Source: Fimbriimonadia bacterium (GTDB lineage Bacteria > Armatimonadota > Fimbriimonadia > Fimbriimonadales > Fimbriimonadaceae). From it: 6,497 bases of DNA. Under the pieces are notes generated by a model, which worked only from the letters and a program-made list of their open reading frames with translations, had not been told where the DNA came from and ran no database searches. This document shows positions 1 through 6,330 of this stretch, in pieces. A program made the position numbers and the translations under genes. The stretch lies in NCBI GenBank assembly GCA_029824495.1, contig JALGXY010000008.1:1-6497 (forward strand), read 5' to 3'. How positions within the stretch are numbered: position 1 is the first letter of the stretch; each line of letters opens with the position of its first letter.

Positions 1-37
1 AACATTTGCATCTTCACGGCGTGAAGATGCAAATGTT
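1..37. repeat. Perfect 18-bp inverted repeat at window start
   Basis: Bases 1-18 (AACATTTGCATCTTCACG) are the exact reverse complement of bases 20-37, with a single G at 19 between them. The right arm reads in frame as plausible NusA sequence (REDANV, continuing LLQV). The left arm reads TFASS, which does not resemble the expected S1 strand. The left arm is therefore most likely a copied-back end, either an amplification fold-back or an assembly artefact at a contig end, rather than a regulatory palindrome. The repeat itself is certain; its interpretation is inference. Confidence 0.9.
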
Positions 38-736
38 CTGCTGCAGGTCAACCGCACTGAAGTCAAACTGCCGAAGCGTGAGCAGGTTGGAACCGAGGAC
101 TACCGACCGAACGAGCGATTTAAACTCTACGTGCTGAAGATCGATGAGTCGCACCGAGGCTTCGATGTTGTGGTCAGCCGATCACATCCAAACCTCGTTC
201 GAAAACTGATCGACCTTGAGGTGCCCGAGATTGCTGAAGGCATCGTCGAGATTGTCAGCGTTGCCCGCGAACCAGGCCAGAGGACGAAGATTGCCGTCAC
301 ATCGCACGATGAGCGAATCGATGCTGTCGGCGCCTGTGTTGGGCAGCGTGGTGGCCGAATTCAGGCGATCATGGACGAGCTGCGACCTGAGAAGATCGAC
401 GTCGTGCCGTTCAGCGAGGATCCGAGCGAGTACATCACAAACGCACTCAGCCCGGCAAAGGTCAATTCGATCAAGCTTAACGAGGAAGAGAAGAGCGCCT
501 ATGTTGTGGTGCCCGACTCCCAGCTTTCCCTGGCAATCGGTCGAGGCGGCCAGAATGTCCGGCTAGCTGCTCGGATGACCGAATGGAAGATCGATATCCG
601 AAGCGAGGATCAGGCCGTTGAGCCGAAGGAAGGCGACAAGACAGAGGGTGCCCCAGCCGAGGCTGCAGAGGCGCCAGCTCAGACAGAATCTGCTGAACCG
701 GCTGCGGAGGGCTCATCGGCAGCCCCAGACGCCTGA
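2..736 (+). CDS. nusA: Transcription termination/antitermination factor NusA, C-terminal part (5' truncated by window edge)
   Basis: NusA binds RNA polymerase and nascent RNA and modulates pausing, termination and antitermination in the cytoplasm. The frame is open from base 2, so the GTG at 131 is internal. About 38-130 encodes the end of the S1 domain, including LPKREQ. The KH1/KH2 region follows, with NusA signatures SRSHP, LEVPEI, AREPGQRTKIAV and GACVGQRGGRIQAI (GQRG loop at 341-352). The second KH loop, AIGRGGQNVRLA, has GRGG at 539-550. After KH2 the protein ends in a roughly 41-residue Ala/Glu/Pro-rich acidic tail (611-733). There are no AR1/AR2 repeats of the E. coli type, as is usual outside proteobacteria. 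The first five codons (2-16) do not look like NusA and coincide with the left arm of a perfect inverted repeat, so reliable coding probably begins near base 17-20. It is the first visible gene of the nusA-ylxR-infB cluster. Identity is very secure. Confidence 0.96.
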   Translation, partial: TFASSRREDANVLLQVNRTEVKLPKREQVGTEDYRPNERFKLYVLKIDESHRGFDVVVSRSHPNLVRKLIDLEVPEIAEGIVEIVSVAREPGQRTKIAVTSHDERIDAVGACVGQRGGRIQAIMDELRPEKIDVVPFSEDPSEYITNALSPAKVNSIKLNEEEKSAYVVVPDSQLSLAIGRGGQNVRLAARMTEWKIDIRSEDQAVEPKEGDKTEGAPAEAAEAPAQTESAEPAAEGSSAAPDA

Positions 737-984
737 CGTCTGAACCAATTCGATCCTGCTCCGCTTGCCGAAGCAGGATCGCTCAGTCTGATCTGACGCG
801 CTGCCGCTGGATCGAACATGAGAATCGATGGATCGTCGGTCCTGGAGGGCTCTACTTTTGCAATAGCGAACAGTGCCTGGCTAAGGTGACTGATCGAAGT
901 GTCTTGAGTCGAGCACTCAAGAGGCGAGTCAGTGCCGAGCAGGCGGACCTGCTGGGCACAGCCCTCATGAACGTCAAGAGGTAA
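733..984 (+). CDS. ylxR: YlxR-family (DUF448) small RNA-binding-type protein with non-canonical start
   Basis: This small gene, about 83 codons, lies between nusA and infB, the usual site of ylxR. The frame, open from 697 to the TAA at 982-984, reads PIRSCSACRSRI, then GPGGLYFCNSEQCLAK, then SRALKRRV. These match the YlxR pattern of an N-terminal R-x-C-x-x-C, a central G-x-G-x-Y-x-C segment and a basic C-terminal helix. The two CxxC/CxxxxC pairs could form a zinc site (inference). YlxR proteins are small nucleic-acid-binding proteins linked to the transcription/translation cluster; their exact role is not settled. No ATG, GTG or TTG lies in frame upstream of the conserved part. I chose CTG at 733-735 because it overlaps the nusA stop as CTGA, mimicking ATGA coupling. 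ATC at 715, four bases after GGAGG (706-710), and ATT at 748 are alternatives. A base error removing a normal start is also possible. The gene is secure; the start is not. Confidence 0.82.
   Translation: MTSEPIRSCSACRSRIAQSDLTRCRWIEHENRWIVGPGGLYFCNSEQCLAKVTDRSVLSRALKRRVSAEQADLLGTALMNVKR
751..781 (+). other. Perfect 10-bp stem-loop over first codons of ylxR
   Basis: CGATCCTGCT (751-760) pairs exactly with AGCAGGATCG (772-781) around an 11-base loop. It starts 15 bases after the nusA stop and covers the codons for the CxxC motif of YlxR. No T-run follows, so it is not a standard intrinsic terminator. It could slow ribosomes or polymerase, protect the mRNA, or affect coupled initiation of ylxR. 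The pairing is seen directly; any role is inference. Confidence 0.55.
902..922 (+). other. 8-bp stem-loop within ylxR 3' part
   Basis: TCTTGAGT (902-909) pairs exactly with ACTCAAGA (915-922) around a 5-base loop. An outer TGACT/AGTCA pair (887-891 and 927-931) could extend it as an interrupted stem. No T-run follows. It lies inside codons for the SRALKRR helix, so it may be incidental. Confidence 0.35.
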
Positions 985-995
985 AACGAATCGGA

Positions 996-2903
996 ATGCA
1001 GGTCTCAATCTCAGAACTGGCTGGAAAACATAAGCTCACACCTGGACAGGTCCATGGTGTGCTCGCAGATTTAGGCCTGTCGGCCGAAGGCCAGTCACTA
1101 GAGGTCGAGCAGGATGAGCTCGATCTTGTAGAAGAGGCGCTGAAGGAGCTGGAAGGCTCCAGCAGCGTCAGCTTGGCTCCTAAGCCGACTCCGCGCGACC
1201 TTGCGCAGGCTTTTGGTGTTAAAGACAAAGATATTCAGAAGATTCTTGTCACCAAGCTGAGGGTTATGGCAACCCTGACTACCGCCTTGGAGAACGAGGT
1301 TGCCGAGAAGGTTGCAAAAGAGCTCGGCCTCGAAATCTCTTGGGGTGAAAAGAAGAAAGCGGCCAAGCCGAAGAAAGTTGAGGCGCCCAAAGAGACGGCT
1401 GTACACAGACCTCCTGTCGTGACGATTTTGGGCCATGTTGACCATGGCAAGACCTCGCTGCTCGATTACATCCGGGAGGCCAATGTCGTCTCAAAAGAGC
1501 ACGGCGGAATCACTCAGCACATTGGTGCTTATCAGGTTGAGCTGCCTCAAGGCCTTATCAGCTTCCTCGATACACCGGGACACGCCGCCTTTACAGCGAT
1601 GCGAGCCCGTGGTGCGCAGGTCACTGACATTGCGATTCTGGTCGTTGCTGCAGATGACGGGATCATGCCGCAGACAATTGAGGCGATCAATCACGCGAAG
1701 AACGCGAAAGTGCCGATCATCGTCGCGGTGAACAAGATCGATGTCCCTGGTGCAAACCCCGACAGGGTGCTGCAGCAGCTGACAGAGCATGAAATCGTCC
1801 CAGAGGCCTTTGGTGGTCAGGTCGCTACATGCAACGTATCCGCGATAACTGGTGAGGGTGTTCCAGAGCTGCTCGAACGAATTCTTCTTGAAGCTGAGGT
1901 GATGGAGCTCAAGGCTGACCCAGCTGCCTCAGTTACAGGTGTTGTTGTTGAAGCCAAGCTCGAACGCGGTCGAGGTTCTGTGGCCACGGTGCTGATCGAA
2001 CAAGGCACCCTCAAAAACGGCGACATCGCAGTTGTAGGCCGAGCCTACGGCAAGATCAAAGCGATGCACAACTACGCTGGCGATCGACTTACCGAAGCTG
2101 GCCCCTCAACTCCGGTCGAGATTCTAGGTTTGAGCGAAGTTCCGCTTGCTGGTGATCGCCTCGAGATTGTTGCCAAAGAGAAGCAGGCTCGTGACAAGGT
2201 GCAGGTCCTACTCGACGCAGACAAGAGCGCCTCTCGTGTTGGTCCGAAACGTCGAGTCACTCTGCGTGACATCCGAAAGTTGGGCAAAGAAGATGATGTT
2301 AAGACGCTCAACCTGATTATCAAGGCTGACGTACAGGGTTCGGTTGAGGCTGTCAAGGGCCTGATCGACGACATCAATATCGATGAAATCGATGTCAAGG
2401 TGATTCACACCGGCGTCGGACCGATTACTGAGAGCGATGTGCTTCTCGCCTCGGCGGGCGGCGGCATCTGCGTCGGCTTTAATGTCAAGCCAGAAGGCGG
2501 CACCAAGCAGAAGGCTGAAAAAGAGAAGGTCGAGATCCGGACCTACAACATCATCTACGAACTGATCGAAGATATCGAGCAGGCGGTTATCGGCATGCTC
2601 GAGCCGAAGTTCGAGGAAGAGCATCACGGCACTGTTGAGATTCGTGCGGTATTCAAACTTACCAAGGCCGGAAAAGTTGCGGGCTGTCATGTCACAGACG
2701 GCAAGATCACAAGGAATTCAAAGGTTCGCATCAAGCGAGACAATGAACTGGTCTACGAAGGATCTGTCGATTCTCTCAAGAACGTCAAGCAGGACGTTGG
2801 TGAGATGTTTGCCGGACAGGATTGTGGCTTGAGATTTGAAGGCTGGGAAGACTACAAAGAAGGGGACCTCATTGAGGCCTTCGAAGTCGTCCAGGTCGGC
2901 TGA
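996..2903 (+). CDS. infB: Translation initiation factor IF-2
   Basis: IF-2 is the cytoplasmic GTPase that delivers fMet-tRNA to the 30S subunit and promotes 50S joining. The 635-residue protein is complete. It has two short IF2_N-like helical modules (about 1-50 and 64-114) and a Lys-rich linker (119-140). The GTPase domain has G1 GHVDHGKT at 146-153, the switch GGITQHIG near 170, DTPGH at 192-196, NKID at 246-249 and SAITG near 282. A beta-barrel domain II (about 310-400) follows, then domain III/C1 with ADVQGSVEA, and the fMet-tRNA-binding C2 domain ending in [10 protein letters not shown]. It is shorter than E. coli IF-2 (about 890 residues) because the N-terminal linker is reduced; the catalytic core is full length. 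The ATG at 996 opens right at the IF2_N module. A weak AGAGGT lies about 13 bases upstream, at the end of ylxR. The 11-base gap to ylxR implies cotranscription. Confidence 0.98.
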   Translation: MQVSISELAGKHKLTPGQVHGVLADLGLSAEGQSLEVEQDELDLVEEALKELEGSSSVSLAPKPTPRDLAQAFGVKDKDIQKILVTKLRVMATLTTALENEVAEKVAKELGLEISWGEKKKAAKPKKVEAPKETAVHRPPVVTILGHVDHGKTSLLDYIREANVVSKEHGGITQHIGAYQVELPQGLISFLDTPGHAAFTAMRARGAQVTDIAILVVAADDGIMPQTIEAINHAKNAKVPIIVAVNKIDVPGANPDRVLQQLTEHEIVPEAFGGQVATCNVSAITGEGVPELLERILLEAEVMELKADPAASVTGVVVEAKLERGRGSVATVLIEQGTLKNGDIAVVGRAYGKIKAMHNYAGDRLTEAGPSTPVEILGLSEVPLAGDRLEIVAKEKQARDKVQVLLDADKSASRVGPKRRVTLRDIRKLGKEDDVKTLNLIIKADVQGSVEAVKGLIDDINIDEIDVKVIHTGVGPITESDVLLASAGGGICVGFNVKPEGGTKQKAEKEKVEIRTYNIIYELIEDIEQAVIGMLEPKFEEEHHGTVEIRAVFKLTKAGKVAGCHVTDGKITRNSKVRIKRDNELVYEGSVDSLKNVKQDVGEMFAGQDCGLRFEGWEDYKEGDLIEAFEVVQVG

Positions 2904-2908
2904 TCTCA

Positions 2909-3346
2909 TTGACCGTCCTTTTCATTTGCGTCCATAACGCGGGTCGTTCCCAGATGGCCGAAGCACTGCTTCGTCATCTGGCTTCGGTTCGGGGGATTTC
3001 CCTTAAGGCGGTCTCTGCGGGCACCACGCCAGGCGATCATCTTAATCCGCTTGCTGTTGAAGCTCTCACCGAGATCGGTGTATCAACGGTTGGCCTTCAG
3101 CCTAAACTGCTGACGTCTGAACTTGCTGCCGATTCGGAATTTGTGATCAGCATGGGCTGCGGCGTTGAACAGGAACAGTGCCCGGCACACCTGCAGCTGA
3201 CCGAAGATTGGGAGCTGGATGATCCAGCCGGACAGTCAATTGAAGCTGTCCGGCTGATTCGTGATCAGATTGCTGAACGGGTCAGGATCTTTCTGGACGA
3301 GGTCGAGGGATCTCGCTCTGCACCACAATCCGATCGCCCATTTTGA
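2909..3346 (+). CDS. arsC: Arsenate reductase / low-molecular-weight phosphatase family protein (ArsC-like)
   Basis: This cytoplasmic enzyme has the LMW-PTPase fold used by thioredoxin- or thiol-coupled arsenate reductases, which reduce arsenate to arsenite. The 145-residue protein begins with the CX5R phosphate loop CVHNAGRS (Cys7, Arg13), followed by QMAEALLRH. Two further cysteines, Cys84 in SMGCG and Cys91 in QCP, sit where the resolving cysteines of Cys-relay ArsC enzymes lie. The general-acid motif DDPAG (Asp104/105) is present. The full catalytic set supports arsenate reductase over a plain tyrosine phosphatase, but substrate is inferred from family only. Start is TTG at 2909, five bases after the infB stop, giving MTVLFIC directly before the loop; a weak AGGT lies 12 bases upstream. 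It is probably the last gene of the infB transcript. No other ars gene is visible. Its last 21 codons overlap the end of the convergent phoD-like gene, and the tail after about residue 132 looks non-conserved. Confidence 0.9.
   Translation: MTVLFICVHNAGRSQMAEALLRHLASVRGISLKAVSAGTTPGDHLNPLAVEALTEIGVSTVGLQPKLLTSELAADSEFVISMGCGVEQEQCPAHLQLTEDWELDDPAGQSIEAVRLIRDQIAERVRIFLDEVEGSRSAPQSDRPF
3225..3256. other. Perfect 11-bp GC-rich stem-loop inside arsC, just beyond the phoD stop
   Basis: CAGCCGGACAG (3225-3235) pairs exactly with CTGTCCGGCTG (3246-3256) around a 10-base loop. On the minus strand it begins 25 bases after the phoD-like stop codon (3284-3282), a usual place for a 3'-end structure. No T-run follows on either strand, so it would be a U-less terminator or RNA-stabilising hairpin at best. 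It is embedded in arsC codons for the segment after DPAG, so coding constraint may be the whole explanation. Confidence 0.4.
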
Positions 3347-5777
3347 CCGTGTGTCTCGTCACGCTCAGGCAGGGGATCAGGTGCTCGCCTTCAGGCAGCC
3401 ATGTCTTGTACTCCATCTCGCCAGTGCGCTCATCGATTGACTCGACCACGGCACCGCCAGCTGGGACAGACAGTGGCCCAACGACACCAGCAGACATTTC
3501 CATCAGCAGATCGATGGTCTTGTAGCTGAACGGCCAGCCGTCGTACTGTTTCGCTGCTGGATCGGTCGGGTCGGATATCCATCGGGGCCAGCACTCGATC
3601 CGGATATCTCCGGAGTCTTTTCCAAAGCGGATCACACTGTAGCCTGTCGCCTTGTCGTACACGGGCCACGGCTTCATCCCAGTCTTGCGGGGATTGGCGA
3701 TGGCGTGCACGCGCAGCGGGTTGCCGAAGCCGTCGACAAAATCGCCGGTGTAGCGCGGACTGCCTGGCTTGCGGTTTTCACCCTCAGTGATCGGCATCCA
3801 GCGTCGCGGCCAGACGTTGGAGATGCTCGGCGTACAGAAGGCGAGAAGGCCATTGATCTCTTCGCCGACGCCGTATTGAATCAAGCTGCCGAGGTGCTGA
3901 TCGCCGGCTACATGAAGCGCAGTCGCCTGCCGAAGAATATCGACCGCCCTGTTTCGTGGGGTCTGAGGCCAGGAGTTTGAATCGAAGTCTCGAACAGGCA
4001 TATCGTCTGGCGGATACTCTCCGAGGGCTGGGATCGGCAGACTTGGCACGTTCTGGTCGTTCTTCTCACCCCGAGGAAGGGTCTGCTGACAAGAAAACAC
4101 GGTCTGGGAAAGGACCAGTTTGTGCCTGATGCCTTCCTGCCAATCCGTGGCCCATTCAGCGAGGAAGTCCTCTTGGCGGCGCCCCAGCAGCACTGCTTGT
4201 GGATGATCTGACTCCCTCATATCGAAATCAGGGTTCCGGATGAATCCGTTCCATATATCTGCATCCTTAAGGATCTCTCGCGGAGCCGACTTCCACTTGC
4301 GGTCTTCAAGAACCGCCATGCTGATTCCGCCGTATTCCAGATCGGTGTAGTAGACGCCGATCCCGTTATCGAGCGGTGTAGGATCGACAGGATCTGGAAG
4401 GTGACTCGTCTGCGTCAGCTGGACCATGTTGACAAAGTCGGGACCCATCTTGTAGCCGCCGCCATCCTGGAAGTCTGCGCCCTTGCCTGTGCCGCTGATA
4501 TGTTTGCCAGCGTTGCCCCACACATTGCCGTGGAACACATCATGGTCGTCAGGAATCGTGATGCTGGGAGTGTCGACGAACAGGTCTCCAAAAGCCCATC
4601 CGAACAGATTCCACTTGTTCAGATAATCGAGGACCTGAATCTCAAAGGGGCCGTTGAACTTGACTCCAAAGCCTCCATTGCCCTCATACATCTGGTCGCC
4701 AGAGAAGAGGTAGATGTCCGGGTTCAGTTTTTGGATGCCCTCGCTGATTTCAGCTGAAGGGTAGCCGGTCTGATAGAAGCAGGTGAGAGCGCCAACGACC
4801 ATGTCTCGGTCCTTCGGCTCTTTTCGAACGACACCGTGCTTTTCGGAGCGAACGAGCTCACCCTCCGAGTCATAAGCGTTCCAGACGATCCGATAGGGAA
4901 CATCGAGTGCTGTTCTCCAGTTGTTCGCCCGGAAGGTAGCCGTGCGGGAAACTGGGTCGATTTTGGCTTGATTGACAGTCTGCCAAGAGCCAAAGTGTTT
5001 GGCCTGCAGCTCAGCAAATTGGCCGTCCTTTTCACCAAGAGGAGGGAACTGAGCGGTCATTTTCAGATTCCCACGGCTCAGCGTGAACTGGCTGAAGAGG
5101 AGCGGGCCAAAGGCACGATTCGGGTGGTGGTTGACCGCTTCACCAGACAGGGAGAAATCGTCAAACCAGGAGTCGGCTACAAAATCTGTGTTCTTCATCG
5201 AGACCAGATGAGAGAGCATTGCCACAGGGCCGCCGAGATCTGGAACCTCATCGCCCATCAAGGTGATTGTGTCTGTGGCGTTTCCACCCACTGCCTCTGC
5301 CGTAACCTCCAGCTTGTCGCTGGTCCGCCGGATTGTCAGCCTGATGTTCTCGATTCCGCTTCTTAGGTTCTCGGATCCTTCTTGATCCCCAACCTTGAGC
5401 CTGCCGTCGGCCGAAATGCCGATCCGGAGGCCACGACCAAAGACAGCTGCTACTTTGTAATGGCCATACGTCTCCTTCCTTCCTAGCTCGACACCAATTA
5501 GCGAAGGAGGATTTCGCCGCGAAAAATTGATGAGGCCAACGCGAAGGGAGAGCTCGAACGGCTTGTCGTCACTCAGATCGGCTGTCAATAGGGCCGCTGA
5601 GCGGTTCTGAGCCGCGTTCAAGCATTCAACGCGCCCATTACTGAGCTGCCAGTCTTGGAGCGGGTTGTTGAGCCAATCTTCACCAATCCAATGCCTGGTG
5701 TCGGGATTGTCAAAGCTGAAGGAGATCGGGGTTGATTGATGGGAGAGGCTGATGCCTGCGGCCAGGAGGGCGAACAC
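3282..5777 (-). CDS. PhoD-like alkaline phosphatase family protein with N-terminal jelly-roll-like domain, probably exported
   Basis: PhoD-family enzymes are metal-dependent phosphomonoesterases/diesterases, usually exported, that release phosphate from organic esters. The 831-residue protein has metallophosphatase motifs FSGDQMYE (358-365), PDDHDVFHGN (409-418), LLGRRQEDFLAEW (530-542) and AGDQH (624-628). Residues about 222-320 resemble the beta-sandwich that precedes the PhoD catalytic domain. Residues about 20-212 look like a LamG/concanavalin-type jelly roll ending in WFDDFSLSG, possibly carbohydrate- or surface-binding (inference). The start is GTG at 5777, the only usable start before a TAA three codons further upstream. 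The resulting N-terminus, MFALLAAGISLS, is hydrophobic but lacks the basic n-region of a normal signal peptide, and has no twin-arginine motif. A weak AGGT lies 11 bases upstream. It lies about 40 bases beyond the rplL terminator, and I see no clear promoter there. Substrate is unknown. Its 3' end overlaps arsC by 65 bases. Confidence 0.88.
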   Translation of the reverse strand: MFALLAAGISLSHQSTPISFSFDNPDTRHWIGEDWLNNPLQDWQLSNGRVECLNAAQNRSAALLTADLSDDKPFELSLRVGLINFSRRNPPSLIGVELGRKETYGHYKVAAVFGRGLRIGISADGRLKVGDQEGSENLRSGIENIRLTIRRTSDKLEVTAEAVGGNATDTITLMGDEVPDLGGPVAMLSHLVSMKNTDFVADSWFDDFSLSGEAVNHHPNRAFGPLLFSQFTLSRGNLKMTAQFPPLGEKDGQFAELQAKHFGSWQTVNQAKIDPVSRTATFRANNWRTALDVPYRIVWNAYDSEGELVRSEKHGVVRKEPKDRDMVVGALTCFYQTGYPSAEISEGIQKLNPDIYLFSGDQMYEGNGGFGVKFNGPFEIQVLDYLNKWNLFGWAFGDLFVDTPSITIPDDHDVFHGNVWGNAGKHISGTGKGADFQDGGGYKMGPDFVNMVQLTQTSHLPDPVDPTPLDNGIGVYYTDLEYGGISMAVLEDRKWKSAPREILKDADIWNGFIRNPDFDMRESDHPQAVLLGRRQEDFLAEWATDWQEGIRHKLVLSQTVFSCQQTLPRGEKNDQNVPSLPIPALGEYPPDDMPVRDFDSNSWPQTPRNRAVDILRQATALHVAGDQHLGSLIQYGVGEEINGLLAFCTPSISNVWPRRWMPITEGENRKPGSPRYTGDFVDGFGNPLRVHAIANPRKTGMKPWPVYDKATGYSVIRFGKDSGDIRIECWPRWISDPTDPAAKQYDGWPFSYKTIDLLMEMSAGVVGPLSVPAGGAVVESIDERTGEMEYKTWLPEGEHLIPCLSVTRHTVKMGDRIVVQSEIPRPRPERS

Positions 5778-5816
5778 GACTAAACTTTACCTACTGCCGA
5801 AGCTGAAATCGCAGAC

Positions 5817-5853
5817 AAAAAGAGCGCGCCCAGAGAAGAATCTCTAGGCGCGC
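5817..5853 (-). terminator. Rho-independent terminator of the rplJL operon
   Basis: Read on the minus strand, GGCGCGC... AGAGA pairs with TCTCT... GCGCGCC as two blocks of 7 and 5 bp (5847-5853 with 5824-5830, 5841-5845 with 5832-5836). One A/C mismatch separates them and the loop is 4 bases. A run of five T follows almost immediately (5821-5817). It lies 26 bases after the rplL stop. The plus-strand side has only a short TGTTT, so the site is oriented to stop rplL transcription and to isolate the phoD-like gene downstream. Confidence 0.88.
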
Positions 5854-5879
5854 CTGTTTGAAGGGTTACCTTCGGTCGT

Positions 5880-6263
5880 TTACTTGAGCTCGACGCCAGC
5901 GCCGACTTCTTCGAGGGTCTTCTTGAGAGCCTCTGCGTCGTCTTTGCCGATGCCTTCTTTGATGGGCTGCGGAGCTGTGTCTACCAGCTCTTTAGCTTCC
6001 TTCAGACCAAGACCGGTCGCTTCGCGGACAGCCTTGATAACTTTGAGCTTCTGGTCGCCTGCAGCGGTGAGGACCACGTCAAACTTGGTCTTCTCTTCTG
6101 CAGCAGCAGCGCCGGCATCAGCCGGAGCAGCCATCATCATGCCGCCCATGGGAGCAGCAGCAGTGACGTCGAACTTCTCTTCGAGCGCCTTTTTGAGGTC
6201 GGACAGCTCCAGGGCTGTCATACCGCTGATTTTCTCAACGATTTCTTCAACAACAGTTGCCAT
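5880..6263 (-). CDS. rplL: 50S ribosomal protein L7/L12
   Basis: L7/L12 forms the flexible stalk dimers on the large ribosomal subunit that recruit translational GTPases such as EF-Tu, EF-G and IF-2. The protein is 127 residues, normal for the family. It has an N-terminal dimerisation helix pair that binds L10 (about 1-33, [20 protein letters not shown]), an Ala/Met/Gly hinge (about 34-56) and the conserved C-terminal domain (57-127, with [22 protein letters not shown] and the C-terminal GAGVELK). The ATG at 6263 is preceded by AAGGA (6277-6273) with a 9-base spacer, the clearest Shine-Dalgarno site in the window, fitting high expression. It follows rplJ by 67 bases and is terminated by the hairpin at 5817-5853. 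rpoB, the usual downstream gene, is absent here. Confidence 0.98.
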   Translation of the reverse strand: MATVVEEIVEKISGMTALELSDLKKALEEKFDVTAAAPMGGMMMAAPADAGAAAAEEKTKFDVVLTAAGDQKLKVIKAVREATGLGLKEAKELVDTAPQPIKEGIGKDDAEALKKTLEEVGAGVELK

Positions 6264-6330
6264 TTTCGATTTTCCTTTTTGTGTTTATTGCGTCGTTGCG
6301 AACGATGTTCGCTAAATTGACTGAAGCGTG
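6264..6330 (-). other. rplJ-rplL intergenic spacer with small hairpin and rplL ribosome binding site
   Basis: This 67-base spacer contains GCGAAC (6298-6303) facing GTTCGC (6307-6312), a 6-bp stem with a 3-base loop. An A-rich leader with AAGGA follows before the rplL start. No T-run follows the hairpin, so it is not a terminator. It could be an RNA processing or stability element that helps make more L7/L12 than L10, but that is inference. Confidence 0.4.

Noticed and set aside
131..736. nusA starting at the GTG at 131
   Set aside because: The same frame is open upstream and encodes conserved NusA S1 residues (LPKREQ and following), so 131 is internal.
737..784. nusA intrinsic terminator at the 751-781 hairpin
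   Set aside because: No T-run follows, and ylxR coding sequence runs through the stem, so it does not fit a standard terminator.
2208..2690. 160-codon minus-strand open frame inside infB
   Set aside because: It is a shadow of the infB C1/C2 coding sequence, with no recognisable motif.
4836..5366. 176-codon plus-strand open frame antisense to the phoD-like gene
   Set aside because: It lies wholly inside the strongly supported minus-strand gene, its translation resembles no known family, and it has no neighbouring gene context.
5778..5821. A sigma-70-type promoter for the phoD-like gene between the rplL terminator and GTG
   Set aside because: TTGTCT and TAAAGT can be found, but their spacing is about 23 bases, and the other spacings give no -10 match.
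5884..6315. 143-codon plus-strand frame opposite rplL
   Set aside because: It is the antisense of the Ala-rich L7/L12 gene; low-complexity Ser/Ala output is typical of a shadow frame.
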